From positions 213,162 through 277,161 of the forward strand of contig NZ_PJRS01000018.1 in assembly GCF_002858925.1 (NCBI RefSeq): DNA of 64,000 nucleotides, in the 5' to 3' direction. Below, piece by piece: positions 42,295-52,543 of the stretch (position 1 is its first letter; each line of letters starts with the position of its first letter). The notes under the pieces were generated by a model. That model was not told the DNA's origin, searched no databases, and saw only the letters and a program-made list of their open reading frames with translations. This DNA is from Caulobacter zeae (GTDB lineage Bacteria; Pseudomonadota; Alphaproteobacteria; Caulobacterales; Caulobacteraceae). The translations under genes were made by a program, and so were the position numbers.

Positions 42295-43438
42295 CCAGCA
42301 AGCCCGCCATCTATCTGGACTACAACGCCACCGCCCCGATCCGCCCCGAGGCGCGTGAAGCGGTGCTGCGCGCCTTCGAACTGGCCGGCAATCCGAGCTC
42401 GGTGCATGCGTCCGGCCGCGCCGCCCGCGACGTGGTCGAGACCGCCCGTAAACAGGTGGGCGAACTGGTCGGCGTGGTCGCCGGCTCGGTAACCTTCGTC
42501 AGCGGCGGCACCGAAGCCAACGCCCTGGCCATCGAAAGCGCCGTCGCCTCGGGCGTGAAGCGCCTGGTGGTCAGCGCCATCGAGCACGACGCCGTGATCG
42601 AGACGGCCGCCGCCAGCGGCGTCTCGGTCGCGGTGCTGCCGGTCGACGAACACGGCGTGGCCGACCTTTCCAAGCTTTCCGACCTGCTGGCGGGCGAGGG
42701 GCGGACGCTGGTCTGCCTGATGTTGGCCAACAACGAGACGGGCGTCATCCAGCCGGTGGCGCAGGCTTCGGCGATCGTGCGCGCGGCCGATGGCCTGCTG
42801 CATGTCGACGCCGTGCAGGCGGCCGGCAAGATCGCCATCGACTTCTCCGCCCTCGGCGCCGACACCCTGGCGCTGTCGGCCCACAAGATCGGCGGCCCCC
42901 AGGGCGTCGGCGCCCTGGTCGCCGGCACGCGGGCCAATGTGGTGCGTCGCCAGCATGGCGGCGGCCAGGAGCGTGGTCGCCGTGCGGGCACAGAGAATGT
43001 CGCGGGCATCGCCGGCTTCGGCGCGGCCGCGGTCGCCGCCCTGCGGGACTTGCCCCAGGCGGCCGATCAGGGCATTTGGCGCGACGCCTTGGCCCAGCGG
43101 GTCAAGGACGCTGGCGGCGTGGTGCTCGGGGAGGGCCCAGAAAGCGGCCTTGGGCGCCTGCCTCAAACTCTCTGCTTGGCCGCCAAGGGCTTCGCCTCGC
43201 AGGTCCAGGTCATGAACCTGGATCTCGCCGGGGTGATGGTCAGCGCCGGCAGCGCCTGCTCGTCGGGCAAGGTCAAGGCCAGTCGCGTGGTCGAGGCCAT
43301 GGGCCGTTCCGATCTCGCCCCCTTCGCGCTGCGCGTCAGCGGCGGCTGGGCGAGCACGGAAGCGGATTGGATTGTGTGCGGCGACGCCTGGCTCGCCGCC
43401 TGGAAGCGTATCGGCGCACGACGCCGGGAGGTGGCTTG

Positions 43439-43439
<1 letters not shown>
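42291..43439 (+). CDS. iscS: Cysteine desulfurase, IscS/NifS group
   Basis: This 382-residue PLP enzyme takes sulfur from cysteine for Fe-S assembly. The PLP Lys is in [13 protein letters not shown] (about residue 200), and the active Cys lies in the loop [16 protein letters not shown] (about residue 325), which is typical of group I desulfurases. It opens with [17 protein letters not shown] second desulfurase of group II (sufS) is encoded later in the same operon. GTG 42291 overlaps the iscR stop; sufB's ATG overlaps its own stop by one base. Confidence 0.92.
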
Positions 43440-44908
<1,469 letters not shown>

Positions 44909-45658
44909 ATGCTTTCGATCAATAATCTCCACGCCCGCGTCGAAGACAAGCCGATCCTGAAGGGCGTCACGCTCGAGGTGCCGGCCGGCGAAGTGCACGC
45001 CATCATGGGTCCGAACGGCGCCGGCAAGTCGACGCTGTCCTATGTGCTGAGCGGTCGCGGCGGCTATGAAGTGACCGAAGGTTCGGCCAGCCTGAACGGC
45101 GAGGACCTGCTGGAGTTGGAGCCCAACGAGCGGGCCGCCAAGGGCGTGTTCCTGTCGTTCCAGTATCCACTGGAAATCCCGGGCGTGCCGGCCCTGACCT
45201 TCATCCGCACCGCCGTGAACGCCCAGCGCCGCGCCCGCGGCGAGGACGAGATCGCCGCCCCGGCCTTCCTGAAGCTGGCCAAGGAAAAGGCCGCGTCGCT
45301 GAAGATCGACTTCGAGATGCTCAAGCGAGGCCTGAACGTCGGCTTCTCGGGCGGCGAGAAGAAGCGGATGGAGATCTTCCAGATGGCTATGCTGTCGCCG
45401 AAGTTCCTGATCCTCGACGAGACGGACTCGGGCCTCGACATCGACGCCCTGAAGATCGTGTCGGAAGGCGTCAACGCCCTGCGCAGCCCTGAGCGCGGCA
45501 TGCTGGTGATCACCCACTACCAGCGCCTGCTCGACTACATCAAACCCGACCGCGTGCACGTGCTGGCCGCCGGCCGGATCGTCGCCTCGGGCGGCCCGGA
45601 ACTGGCCCTGCAGCTGGAAGCCGAAGGCTACGACAAGTACGTCGGGGCCGCCGCGTGA
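44909..45658 (+). CDS. sufC: Fe-S assembly ATPase SufC
   Basis: The 249-residue protein is an ABC-type ATPase that drives conformational change of SufB-SufD. Walker A is GPNGAGKSTLS near residue 34, the signature is FSGGEKKRMEIFQ near 145, and Walker B is FLILDETDSGLDIDAL. It lacks membrane segments. It starts directly after the sufB stop, and its own stop overlaps the GTG of sufD. Confidence 0.97.
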   Translation: MLSINNLHARVEDKPILKGVTLEVPAGEVHAIMGPNGAGKSTLSYVLSGRGGYEVTEGSASLNGEDLLELEPNERAAKGVFLSFQYPLEIPGVPALTFIRTAVNAQRRARGEDEIAAPAFLKLAKEKAASLKIDFEMLKRGLNVGFSGGEKKRMEIFQMAMLSPKFLILDETDSGLDIDALKIVSEGVNALRSPERGMLVITHYQRLLDYIKPDRVHVLAAGRIVASGGPELALQLEAEGYDKYVGAAA

Positions 45659-46821
45659 GCCTTTCGACCGCCATCGAGAACAGCGACCTGCCGTCGCGCC
45701 GTCACGAAGACTGGCGCTGGACCGACCTGCGCGGCCTGATCCGGACCGTGCCGCCGGTCTCGCCGGTGTTCTTCGACGTGATCAAGTCCAGCGGCCCGTT
45801 CGAAGGGCAGGCGAACGCCGAACTGATCATCGCCAACGGACGCCAGAACTGGTGGCCGGGCAAAGACGCCGAGACCGTCGAGTTCTTCGAGCATGACGCG
45901 CCGGACAATCCTTATGACCGCGCGAGCCTGCCGATGGCGGCGATCGCCGCGGATCATGCGATCGAGCCGCGGGCGTCGATCATCCAGTTCAACGGCGACG
46001 ACGCGGCGAGCGTGCGCTTCGTGTCGGCCACCGACGGCACATCCCACCATGCTCGTCTCGGCGTCGTGGTGAAGGCCGGCGTGTCGGCCGTGCTGCTCGA
46101 AAGCCATGAGGGGCGGGGTGACCGCTACCTGGCCAACACCCTGATCGAGATCTTCCTCGAAGAGGGCGCCAAGCTGGAGCGCATCGTGCTGGCCGACGAC
46201 GCGGCGGAAGCCGTCGCCGTGACGACGGCGATCGTCAAGGTCGCCGCCGGCGCGACCTTCAACCAGACCGTCCTGACCGGCGGCGCGCGTCGCCAGCGGA
46301 TCGAGACCCACGTCGCCCATCCCGGCGCCCACGCCCAGGTGCGACTGGACGGGATCTACCTGCTGAACGCCCAGCGCCACGCCGACCAGACCACCGTGGT
46401 CACCCATGGCGGCGTCGACGGCGTCACCACCCAGCTGACCAAGGGCATGGTCGCCGACCAGGCCCGCGGCGTGTTCCAGGGCCGCATCATCGTCGCCGAA
46501 GGCGCCGACCAGACCGACGCGCGCATGGGCCACCACGCCCTGATCCTGTCGGACAGGGCCGAGATCGACGCCAAGCCGGAACTGCTGATCTTCGCCGACG
46601 ACGTCTCGTGCGCCCACGGCAACACCATCGGCGCCCTGGACGAGGAAGCGGTGTTCTACGCCCGCCAGCGCGGCATTCCCGAGCTGGAGGCCCGCGCCAT
46701 GCTCACCCAGGCCTTCGTGGGCGAGGTGGTCGAGCGCATCGAGCACGACGGCGCCCGCGAGATCGCCGCCGCCTGGGTCGCCAAGCAGTTGGGACGCTCA
46801 GAAGAAGGTGGGGCCGAATGA
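45655..46821 (+). CDS. sufD: Fe-S assembly protein SufD
   Basis: The 388-residue paralogue of SufB completes the SufBCD complex. It shows SRRHEDWRWTDLRGLIR at the N-terminus. In the beta-helix region it has DARMGHHALILSDRAEIDAKPELLIFADDVSCAHGNTIGALDEEAVFYARQRG-type sequence (about residues 280-335), of which CAHG holds the Cys-His pair of the family. GTG 45655 overlaps the sufC stop; its stop overlaps the sufS ATG. Confidence 0.95.
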   Translation: MSLSTAIENSDLPSRRHEDWRWTDLRGLIRTVPPVSPVFFDVIKSSGPFEGQANAELIIANGRQNWWPGKDAETVEFFEHDAPDNPYDRASLPMAAIAADHAIEPRASIIQFNGDDAASVRFVSATDGTSHHARLGVVVKAGVSAVLLESHEGRGDRYLANTLIEIFLEEGAKLERIVLADDAAEAVAVTTAIVKVAAGATFNQTVLTGGARRQRIETHVAHPGAHAQVRLDGIYLLNAQRHADQTTVVTHGGVDGVTTQLTKGMVADQARGVFQGRIIVAEGADQTDARMGHHALILSDRAEIDAKPELLIFADDVSCAHGNTIGALDEEAVFYARQRGIPELEARAMLTQAFVGEVVERIEHDGAREIAAAWVAKQLGRSEEGGAE

Positions 46822-48038
46822 GCGTGACCTTCGACCTCGACGCGATCCGCGCCCAGTTCCCGATCCTGTCGCGCACGGTGCACGGCAAGCCGCTGATCTA
46901 TCTGGACAGCGCCGCCAGCGCCCAGAAGCCCGACTCGGTGCTGGACGCCATGACGGGCCTGGCCCGCACGTCGTACGCCAACGTCCATCGCGGCCTGCAC
47001 ACGCTGGCCAACGAAACGACAGAAGCCTATGAAAAGGCTCGCGAAACCATCGCAGCCTTCATCAACGCCGACGTCAACGAGATCGTCTACACCAAGAGCG
47101 CCACCGAGGCGGTGAACTTGGTGGCCGACACCTTTGGGCGGTCCTTGAGGGCCGGCGACGAGATCGTGCTCTCGGAGATGGAGCACCACGCCAACATCGT
47201 GCCGTGGCACTTCCTGCGCGAACGCTACGGCGTCGTCCTGAAGTTCGTGCCCGTGCTCGACGATGGCCGTCTCGACATGGAGGCCTATGCGGGCCTGCTG
47301 TCGGAGAAGACCAAGATGGTCGCCGTCACCCACATGTCGAACGTGCTGGGCACGGTCAACGACGTGGCCACGATCGTGCGCTTGGCTCACGACGCCGGCG
47401 CGCCGGTGCTGCTCGACGGCTGCCAGGGCATCGTCCACACCAAGGTGGACGTGAAGGCGCTGGACGTCGATTTCTACGTCTTCAGCGGCCACAAGCTCTA
47501 CGGCCCCACCGGCATCGGCGTGCTGTATGGCAAGGCCGAGCGCCTGGCGGCCCTGCCGCCGTACCAGGGCGGCGGCGAGATGATCGGTTCGGTCTCTCTG
47601 GACAAGATCACCTATGCCGACCCGCCGCACCGGTTCGAGGCCGGCACGCCGGCGATCCTGGAAGCCGTCGGCCTGGGTGCGGCCATCGAGTGGCTGAACA
47701 CCATCGACCGCGACGCGGCCCTGGCTCACGAGCACGCGTTGTACGAGCGGGTGGCCCAGCGGCTGGAAGGCGTCAACGGCGTGCGGATCCTTGGCACGGC
47801 CCCGGGCAAGGGCGCGGTGATGAGCTTCGTCGTCGAGGGCGCCCACGCCCATGACGTGGCCCAGGTGCTGGACCGCTATGGCGTGGCCGTACGCGCCGGC
47901 ACGCACTGCGCCGAGCCCCTGATGAAAAGGTTCGGGGTGACGTCGAGCGCTCGCGCTTCCTTCGCCCTATATAATACGCCTGCCGAGGCCGACGCGTTCG
48001 TGGACGCGCTGGACAAGGCCCGTAGCTTCTTCAGTTGA
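46818..48038 (+). CDS. sufS: Cysteine desulfurase SufS
   Basis: SufS supplies sulfur to the Suf complex. The 406-residue PLP enzyme has the internal-aldimine Lys in FSGHKLYGPTGIGVLYG near residue 225 and the catalytic Cys in VRAGTHCAEPLMKRFGV near residue 363, both in group II context. It starts IRAQFPILSRTVHGKPLIYLD. ATG 46818 overlaps the sufD stop. SufE was not seen in the window, so its sulfur acceptor may be SufE elsewhere or another protein. Confidence 0.96.
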   Translation: MSVTFDLDAIRAQFPILSRTVHGKPLIYLDSAASAQKPDSVLDAMTGLARTSYANVHRGLHTLANETTEAYEKARETIAAFINADVNEIVYTKSATEAVNLVADTFGRSLRAGDEIVLSEMEHHANIVPWHFLRERYGVVLKFVPVLDDGRLDMEAYAGLLSEKTKMVAVTHMSNVLGTVNDVATIVRLAHDAGAPVLLDGCQGIVHTKVDVKALDVDFYVFSGHKLYGPTGIGVLYGKAERLAALPPYQGGGEMIGSVSLDKITYADPPHRFEAGTPAILEAVGLGAAIEWLNTIDRDAALAHEHALYERVAQRLEGVNGVRILGTAPGKGAVMSFVVEGAHAHDVAQVLDRYGVAVRAGTHCAEPLMKRFGVTSSARASFALYNTPAEADAFVDALDKARSFFS

Positions 48039-48042
48039 GCCG

Positions 48043-48393
48043 ATGACCGACCAAGCCCCCGCCGCGACGGCCCTGTCCCAGGACGAGCTGAACCGCCTGA
48101 CCGACCAGCTGATCGAGAAGCTGAAGACGGTGTACGACCCGGAAATCCCGGTCGACATCTACGAGCTCGGCTTGATCTACAAGGTCGACGTCAGCGACGA
48201 CAAGGACGTGGCCATCGACATGACCCTGACCGCGCCGGGCTGCCCGGTGGCCGGCGACATGCCCGGCTGGGTCAAGGACGCGATCATGGAGATCGAGGGC
48301 ATCCGGTCGTGCAATGTTGACCTGACGTTCGATCCGCCGTGGGACGCCTCGCGCATGAGCGACGAGGCCAAGCTGCAGCTGAACATGTTCTAA
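48043..48393 (+). CDS. sufT: SUF-associated MIP18/DUF59 protein (SufT-like)
   Basis: The 116-residue protein consists of the MIP18/DUF59 domain: LIEKLKTVYDPEIPVDIYELGLIYKV, MTLTAPGCPVAGDMPGWVKDAI and VDLTFDPPWDASRMSDEAKLQL. Its conserved Cys lies in APGCP. Members of this group help mature Fe-S proteins, and its place right after sufS fits that role. It is four bases downstream of sufS. Confidence 0.9.
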   Translation: MTDQAPAATALSQDELNRLTDQLIEKLKTVYDPEIPVDIYELGLIYKVDVSDDKDVAIDMTLTAPGCPVAGDMPGWVKDAIMEIEGIRSCNVDLTFDPPWDASRMSDEAKLQLNMF

Positions 48394-48407
48394 GGCAGGA
48401 GCCCGCC

Positions 48408-48800
48408 ATGGAAGCCGCCGTCAGCCCCCGTCCGCGTCGCCCGCGTCCCAAGGTCGTCACCCTGACCGACGCCGCGGCCACGCGTGTGAAGGAAATCATG
48501 GATCGCGCCGATCAGCCGTATGCCGGTCTGCGCGTGGGCGTGAAGAACGGCGGCTGCGCGGGCCAGGAGTACGTCTTCGAATACGCCAAGGAGAAGGGCC
48601 CCATCGACGAAGTCGTCGAGGACAAGGGCGTCACCATACTGATCGAGCCGAAGGCGGTGCTGTTCCTGATCGGCACGCAGATCGACTACGAGATCACCAA
48701 GCTGTCGTCGAAGTTCGTGTTCCACAATCCGAACGAAACCGACGCCTGCGGCTGCGGCGAGAGCGTCACGATCCAGCCTGCGCCCGAGGCGTTGGATTGA
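48408..48800 (+). CDS. sufA: A-type Fe-S carrier (SufA/ErpA family)
   Basis: The 130-residue protein has a basic N-terminal tail (SPRPRRPRPK) and the A-type carrier domain: LTDAAATRVKEIMDRAD, VGVKNGGCAGQEYVFEYA and the C-terminal ETDACGCGESV, which give the three Cys for cluster binding. It closes the suf operon. ATG 48408 was chosen because the domain starts about 20 residues later; upstream reading covers sufT. The last 35 bases overlap the converging pgsA-type gene. Confidence 0.92.
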   Translation: MEAAVSPRPRRPRPKVVTLTDAAATRVKEIMDRADQPYAGLRVGVKNGGCAGQEYVFEYAKEKGPIDEVVEDKGVTILIEPKAVLFLIGTQIDYEITKLSSKFVFHNPNETDACGCGESVTIQPAPEALD

Positions 48801-49308
48801 CCTGGAAGCTGGGCGCGGCCCGGCGCGCATAGAGCGCCATCGTCACGACCGACAGCGCCGCGCTGGCCGCCAGCATCCATAGGCCGACTGACTGCGCGCC
48901 GACCGGCGAGAGCAGGAGGCCAACGCCCAGGAAGTTCAGGGCGATCTTCGGGTGTTCGATCGGCGGGTAGTTGAAGTCCCGCCCCGGCAGCGCCTGCTGC
49001 AATCCGGCGACGACGAAGTTCCTGGCGATCAGCACCAGCGGAACGGCGATCCAGGCGCCTGTAAACGCGCCGGAGGCCATCAGCGTCCCCAGACTGACCA
49101 GGGTCAGCATCCGGTCGGCCAGCAGGTCGAACATCGCGCCGAAGGCCGAGGTCAGGCCAAGGCGCCGGGCGATCCAGCCATCGAGCACATCGGTCAGGCC
49201 AGCGCCCAGGAAGAGCGCAACAGCGACCCAGCCGGCGTCGACCATAACGGTCCAGACCAGGAAGGGCAGGGCGAGCAGGCGAAGCGCGGTCAGCAGGTTG
49301 GGCAGCAT
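48766..49308 (-). CDS. pgsA: CDP-alcohol phosphatidyltransferase (phosphatidylglycerophosphate synthase-like)
   Basis: The 180-residue membrane enzyme has four or more membrane segments and the complete family motif DG-x2-AR-x8-G-x3-D-x3-D, seen as DGWIARRLGLTSAFGAMFDLLAD near residues 40-62. It begins MLPNLLTALRLLALPF, as in PgsA, which makes phosphatidylglycerophosphate. Other CDP-alcohol transferases share the motif, so the exact acceptor is likely but not proved. It lies downstream of plsC, which suggests a phospholipid cluster. ATG 49308 begins the usual first helix. Confidence 0.85.
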   Translation of the reverse strand: MLPNLLTALRLLALPFLVWTVMVDAGWVAVALFLGAGLTDVLDGWIARRLGLTSAFGAMFDLLADRMLTLVSLGTLMASGAFTGAWIAVPLVLIARNFVVAGLQQALPGRDFNYPPIEHPKIALNFLGVGLLLSPVGAQSVGLWMLAASAALSVVTMALYARRAAPSFQVNPTPRAQAGS

Positions 49309-49319
49309 AGCCGTCTCCC

Positions 49320-49618
49320 TCAGAAGCAGCCGGACGAGCCTGTTGCGCAGGCCAGCACCAGCGCGGCGAAACCGGTCCAAGGCAGCAGGGCGGGCAGGGC
49401 GCTCGGCGCGGTCCACAGCACCCGCCCCTGCAGCATGAACACCGTCGCGATCATCGACAGCAGCCAAGCCAGGCGCGCGGCGTGCGACAGGGCCAGGAGA
49501 AGGGGATCGCCTTCGCCCAGATGTCTTGGGTCGATGGCCCCCGTGTCGCGGCCAGGTGGAGAGCCGCCGAAGCCAGCGCCGTCGCATAGGTCAGGCCCAT
49601 GAGGACAGCGAAGCGCAT
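49320..49618 (-). pseudogene. Small two-segment membrane protein gene with a frameshift
   Basis: Reading on the minus strand from ATG 49618 gives MRFAVLMGLTYATALASAAL, a membrane-like start, until a run of five G bases near 49553. From there the frame one base off reads on as HLGEGDPLLLALSHAARLAW, a second hydrophobic stretch VLWTAPSALPALLPWTGFAA and the ending CATGSSGCF with its stop at 49320. The total of 299 bases is one short of a whole number of codons, which fits a single lost base. It sits between plsC and pgsA with close spacing. No known family was recognised. Confidence 0.5.
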
Positions 49619-49622
49619 CGGG

Positions 49623-50405
49623 TTACGCCGACAGCGGCTCGGCTTCGGCCGGCTTCTTCCTCGGCGGATCGACCAGCACCGAGGCCTTCACCGGCTGGCC
49701 GGTGGCCTCCGCGATCAGTTCGTTGGTGCGGGTCTCGACCGTGTTCTCCAGCAGCTTCATGAACTCGGCCTTCTGCAGGCCCTGGGGCAGTGCAGGCAGG
49801 AACTCCACCGTGGCGCGGCCGGGGGTCTTTTTCGCTTCCTGCTGCTTCCAGAAACAGCCGAGGTTGGTGGCTACCGGCACCACCGGCAGGCCGAAATCCT
49901 GGCTCATGTGGTAGACGCCCGTGCGGTAGCGGAAGCGCTCGCCCGGGGCGGCCAGGTGGCCTTCCGGATAGATCAGGATGCGGCGCCCCTCGGCGGCGAC
50001 CTGGGCGGCGCTCTTGGACAGGGCGGCGCGGGCTTCAGGGCCGCCGCAGCTGTCGACGACGATGGCGCCGAACTTCTTGAGAATGTTGCCCAGCAGCGGG
50101 AACTTCTCCAGGTGGTCGCCGGTCACGAAGGAAAGGTTGTCGACATTGGCGAACATCACGAAGCCGTCGCCCCAGCTGTGGTGCTTGGCGGCGATGATGA
50201 AGGCCCCCTTCGGCAGGTTTTCCTGGCCCTTCAGCTCGACCTGGATGCCGGCCAAGACGCGCAGCGCCCACAGCATGCGCTTGGAATACAGCCGCAGGGC
50301 GAAGGTCACTGGGCGGCGGCCCGGCAAAAGGGCCGAGAGAGCGGCCGACAGGCCGTAGAAGATCGACAGAACCCAGTAGTAGGCGTTGAACAGCGCGCTG
50401 CGCAT
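49623..50405 (-). CDS. plsC: 1-acyl-sn-glycerol-3-phosphate acyltransferase
   Basis: The 260-residue enzyme makes phosphatidic acid from lysophosphatidic acid. It has the acyltransferase motif HHSWGD near residue 75 (H-x4-D), the substrate-binding YPEGHLAAPGERFRYRTGVY near 146 in place of the more common EGTRS, and VVPVATNLGCFW. The N-terminus has hydrophobic segments that would attach it to the membrane. It lies just upstream of the broken membrane gene and pgsA on the same strand, a sensible phospholipid cluster. Confidence 0.9.
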   Translation of the reverse strand: MRSALFNAYYWVLSIFYGLSAALSALLPGRRPVTFALRLYSKRMLWALRVLAGIQVELKGQENLPKGAFIIAAKHHSWGDGFVMFANVDNLSFVTGDHLEKFPLLGNILKKFGAIVVDSCGGPEARAALSKSAAQVAAEGRRILIYPEGHLAAPGERFRYRTGVYHMSQDFGLPVVPVATNLGCFWKQQEAKKTPGRATVEFLPALPQGLQKAEFMKLLENTVETRTNELIAEATGQPVKASVLVDPPRKKPAEAEPLSA

Positions 50406-50440
50406 TGTTCGGTCCTTTGAAGGGCTTGGGCGGTTGGGGG

Positions 50441-51001
50441 TCAGCGGGCCTTGAGCACGGCCAGGACGGCCGCGGTCATCAGCGGAGCATGGGCCGAAAG
50501 GGCGTCGTCGCCCAGGCGCCCGTAGGCCTTGTTCTGGGCGGTCTGGGTGATCACGCCGATAGCCATGGCGGCCACGACCCGGGGATCGCCCGGCGGCAGC
50601 TCCATCTTCATCATGGCGTACTTGATGATCATCTCGACCAGGGTGACCGGATCGCGGCCGTCATCCTGGTAGTAGGGCAGGAAGTGGTGCAGTTGCAGCA
50701 GGTGGAACGAGAACAGCGTCCAGTCCTCGTCGGCGGCCGTGCAGTAGGCCTTGACCAGGGCGGCGGCCTTGGCCGCGACGCCGTGCACGGCGCCGGCCTC
50801 GGCCTCGATCAGGTCGGACAGGCGCTTGTGGGCGGCCATGAACAGGCCGATGGCGAGCTCGTCCTTGCTCTTCCAATGGCGATAGATCGCACCCTCCGAG
50901 ACCTCGGCGCGGGCGGCGATCAGCTTGGTCGTGGCGCCGTCGACGCCATGGGCGGCGAAAACCTCGAGGGCGGCGCGTTCGATACGGGGCTTGGCGCTCA
51001 T
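50441..51001 (-). CDS. TetR-family transcriptional regulator
   Basis: The 186-residue protein has an N-terminal helix-turn-helix (RIERAALEVFAAHGVDGATTKLIAARAEVSEGAIYRHWKSKDEL, about residues 5-50) with the usual YRHWKSK end. The C-terminal helical region binds an unknown ligand. ATG 51001 starts at the family's normal distance from the HTH. It is upstream of plsC on the same strand and divergent from the GT9 gene; a perfect palindrome in the divergent region may be its operator. Confidence 0.9.
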   Translation of the reverse strand: MSAKPRIERAALEVFAAHGVDGATTKLIAARAEVSEGAIYRHWKSKDELAIGLFMAAHKRLSDLIEAEAGAVHGVAAKAAALVKAYCTAADEDWTLFSFHLLQLHHFLPYYQDDGRDPVTLVEMIIKYAMMKMELPPGDPRVVAAMAIGVITQTAQNKAYGRLGDDALSAHAPLMTAAVLAVLKAR

Positions 51002-51028
51002 GCAGCCGACGTTATCGCAAATCGCACC

Positions 51029-51038
51029 ACTTGCAAGT
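51029..51038. promoter_or_regulatory. Possible TetR operator
   Basis: ACTTGCAAGT is a perfect 10-base palindrome between the tetR and GT9 start codons, 28 bases from the former. TetR-family repressors commonly bind such sites in the region they share with a divergent gene. The palindrome could be chance at this length. Confidence 0.35.
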
Positions 51039-51097
51039 AAATGCTCACATACCGCCAGCGCGATTGACGCAGGCGACGGTCGCGGCCATGGACGTCC

Positions 51098-52072
51098 ATG
51101 GTCCAGACGGTTCTGATCTATTCCATGGGCGAGGTGATCGGCGACGGCCTGATCAAGCTGCCCTTCATCGCCGGCCTGCGCGCGGCCTTTCCCGACGCGC
51201 GGATCACCTGGTGCGCGGCCAAGGGCGATACCGTCTATGACGGCCCGCTCAAGCGCGTGGTGGCCGGCTACATAGACGAAATCCTCAAGGACGGGGTCAT
51301 GGGCGCTGGCGCGCTGGATGTGCTGCCATGGGTCAAGCCGTTCGGCGGCCGGACTTTCGACCTCGTCGTCGACACCCAGGAAAACCTGCGCCGTAGCCTG
51401 GTGGCGCGCCGCGCCGCCAGGGGGCGGTTCGTCTCGGCGGCCATGCAGGCCCGCAAGCCCGACTGGCCGCCGGCCGTGGTCGATCGGCTGGCGCGGCTGC
51501 TCAGCATGGCCAGTGACGGGCAGGGGGCTTTGCGCCCGCTGACCTTGACCGAGGTGGACGCTACGGCGGCCGCCGCAGCGCTTCTGCCGGACGGCCCGAC
51601 CTATGTCGGCCTGGCGCCCGGCGCCGGCGGCCAGGAAAAGCGCTGGCCGCTGGAAAGCTATCTCGACCTGGCCCGCGCCCAGCAGGCGGCGGGACGCACC
51701 CCGGTGTTCTTCTTCGGTCCCGACGAGGCCGCAGACGCGACGATCGCCCGGGCGGAGGTTCCCGCCGCGCTGTTCCCGGAGGCAGACCGGACGGATGGCT
51801 TCACAGGCGTCAAGGGGCCCATCCTGGCCATCGCCCTGGCCGGACGCCTTGCCGCGGCCGTGGCCAATGACGCCGGTCCGGGCCACATGCTGGCCGCCGG
51901 TGGCGCACCTTTGCTGTCGTTGCAACTGAACCGCCGCAAGGCCGTCAAGTTCAAGCCCGCGGCCCGCCGTCTTGAGATGCTATGCGCCGAAGACTACGGA
52001 GAGGGCATGGCCGCCCTGCCGCCCGATGCGGTCAAGGCCGCCCTCGACACCCTGATCGCCGGAGCATCCTGA
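51098..52072 (+). CDS. Glycosyltransferase family 9 (heptosyltransferase-like)
   Basis: The 324-residue protein resembles lipopolysaccharide heptosyltransferases. It has a two-domain GT-B fold, the start VQTVLIYSMGEVIGDGLIKLPFIAGLRAAFPDARITW, the C-terminal LAPGAGGQEKRWPLESYLDLA and a late AVANDAGPGHMLAAGGAPLLSL, which holds the family's ND-GP-H pattern. It probably adds a sugar to a cell-surface glycan, but donor and acceptor are unknown. The DUF6165 gene follows directly after its stop. Confidence 0.85.
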   Translation: MVQTVLIYSMGEVIGDGLIKLPFIAGLRAAFPDARITWCAAKGDTVYDGPLKRVVAGYIDEILKDGVMGAGALDVLPWVKPFGGRTFDLVVDTQENLRRSLVARRAARGRFVSAAMQARKPDWPPAVVDRLARLLSMASDGQGALRPLTLTEVDATAAAAALLPDGPTYVGLAPGAGGQEKRWPLESYLDLARAQQAAGRTPVFFFGPDEAADATIARAEVPAALFPEADRTDGFTGVKGPILAIALAGRLAAAVANDAGPGHMLAAGGAPLLSLQLNRRKAVKFKPAARRLEMLCAEDYGEGMAALPPDAVKAALDTLIAGAS

Positions 52073-52459
52073 ATGTCCATTCTCGCCCCCATCTCCGCCG
52101 GGGAACTCGTCGACAAGATCACCATCCTTCGCGTGAAGGCCGAGCGGATCGGCGACGCGGCGAAAGAGGCCAACGTCAGAAAGGAGCTGGCCCTGCTGGA
52201 AGGCATCGCCGCCGGCGCCCTGACGCCGAGCGACGAGCTGGACAGACTGACGGCCGAACTGACCGCCATCAACGCCGCCTTGTGGGACATCGAGGACGGC
52301 AAGCGCGCCTGCGAGCGCAACCAGACCTTCGGCCCCGAGTTCGTCGAGCTGGCCCGCCGCGTCTACAAGGACAACGACAAACGCGCCGCCGTGAAGCGCC
52401 AGATCAACGCCCTGACGGGGTCGGACATCGTCGAAGAAAAGAGTTACAAGCCGTACTGA
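52073..52459 (+). CDS. DUF6165-family protein
   Basis: The 128-residue protein begins SILAPISAGELVDKITILRVK and then is mostly charged helix (KEANVRKELALLEGIAAGAL, ELDRLTAELTAINAALWDIEDGKRACE), ending in KRQINALTGSDIVEEKSYKPY. This matches what I recall as DUF6165, proteins of unknown function often next to glycosyltransferase genes, as here. A perfect palindrome overlaps its stop codon. Confidence 0.8.
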   Translation: MSILAPISAGELVDKITILRVKAERIGDAAKEANVRKELALLEGIAAGALTPSDELDRLTAELTAINAALWDIEDGKRACERNQTFGPEFVELARRVYKDNDKRAAVKRQINALTGSDIVEEKSYKPY

Positions 52460-52476
52460 TTTTCCAGGAAAATCAG
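52456..52476. repeat. 21-base palindrome across the DUF6165 stop codon
   Basis: CTGATTTTCC, one A, then GGAAAATCAG form a perfect palindrome. It may be a hairpin that ends the transcript together with the next hairpin, or a protein-binding site. Confidence 0.6.
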
Positions 52477-52498
52477 ATCATTGTCGAAAACATATAAA

Positions 52499-52529
52499 GG
52501 GGCGCCGCCGGTGCGGCCGCCCCTGTTTC
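52499..52529 (+). terminator. Terminator after the GT9-DUF6165 pair
   Basis: GGGGCGCCGC pairs with GCGG-C-CGCCCC with one bulged base and is followed by TGTTTCG. It lies between the DUF6165 gene and the converging phosphatase gene. Confidence 0.65.
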
Positions 52530-52543
52530 GTGCACTGCCCCCG

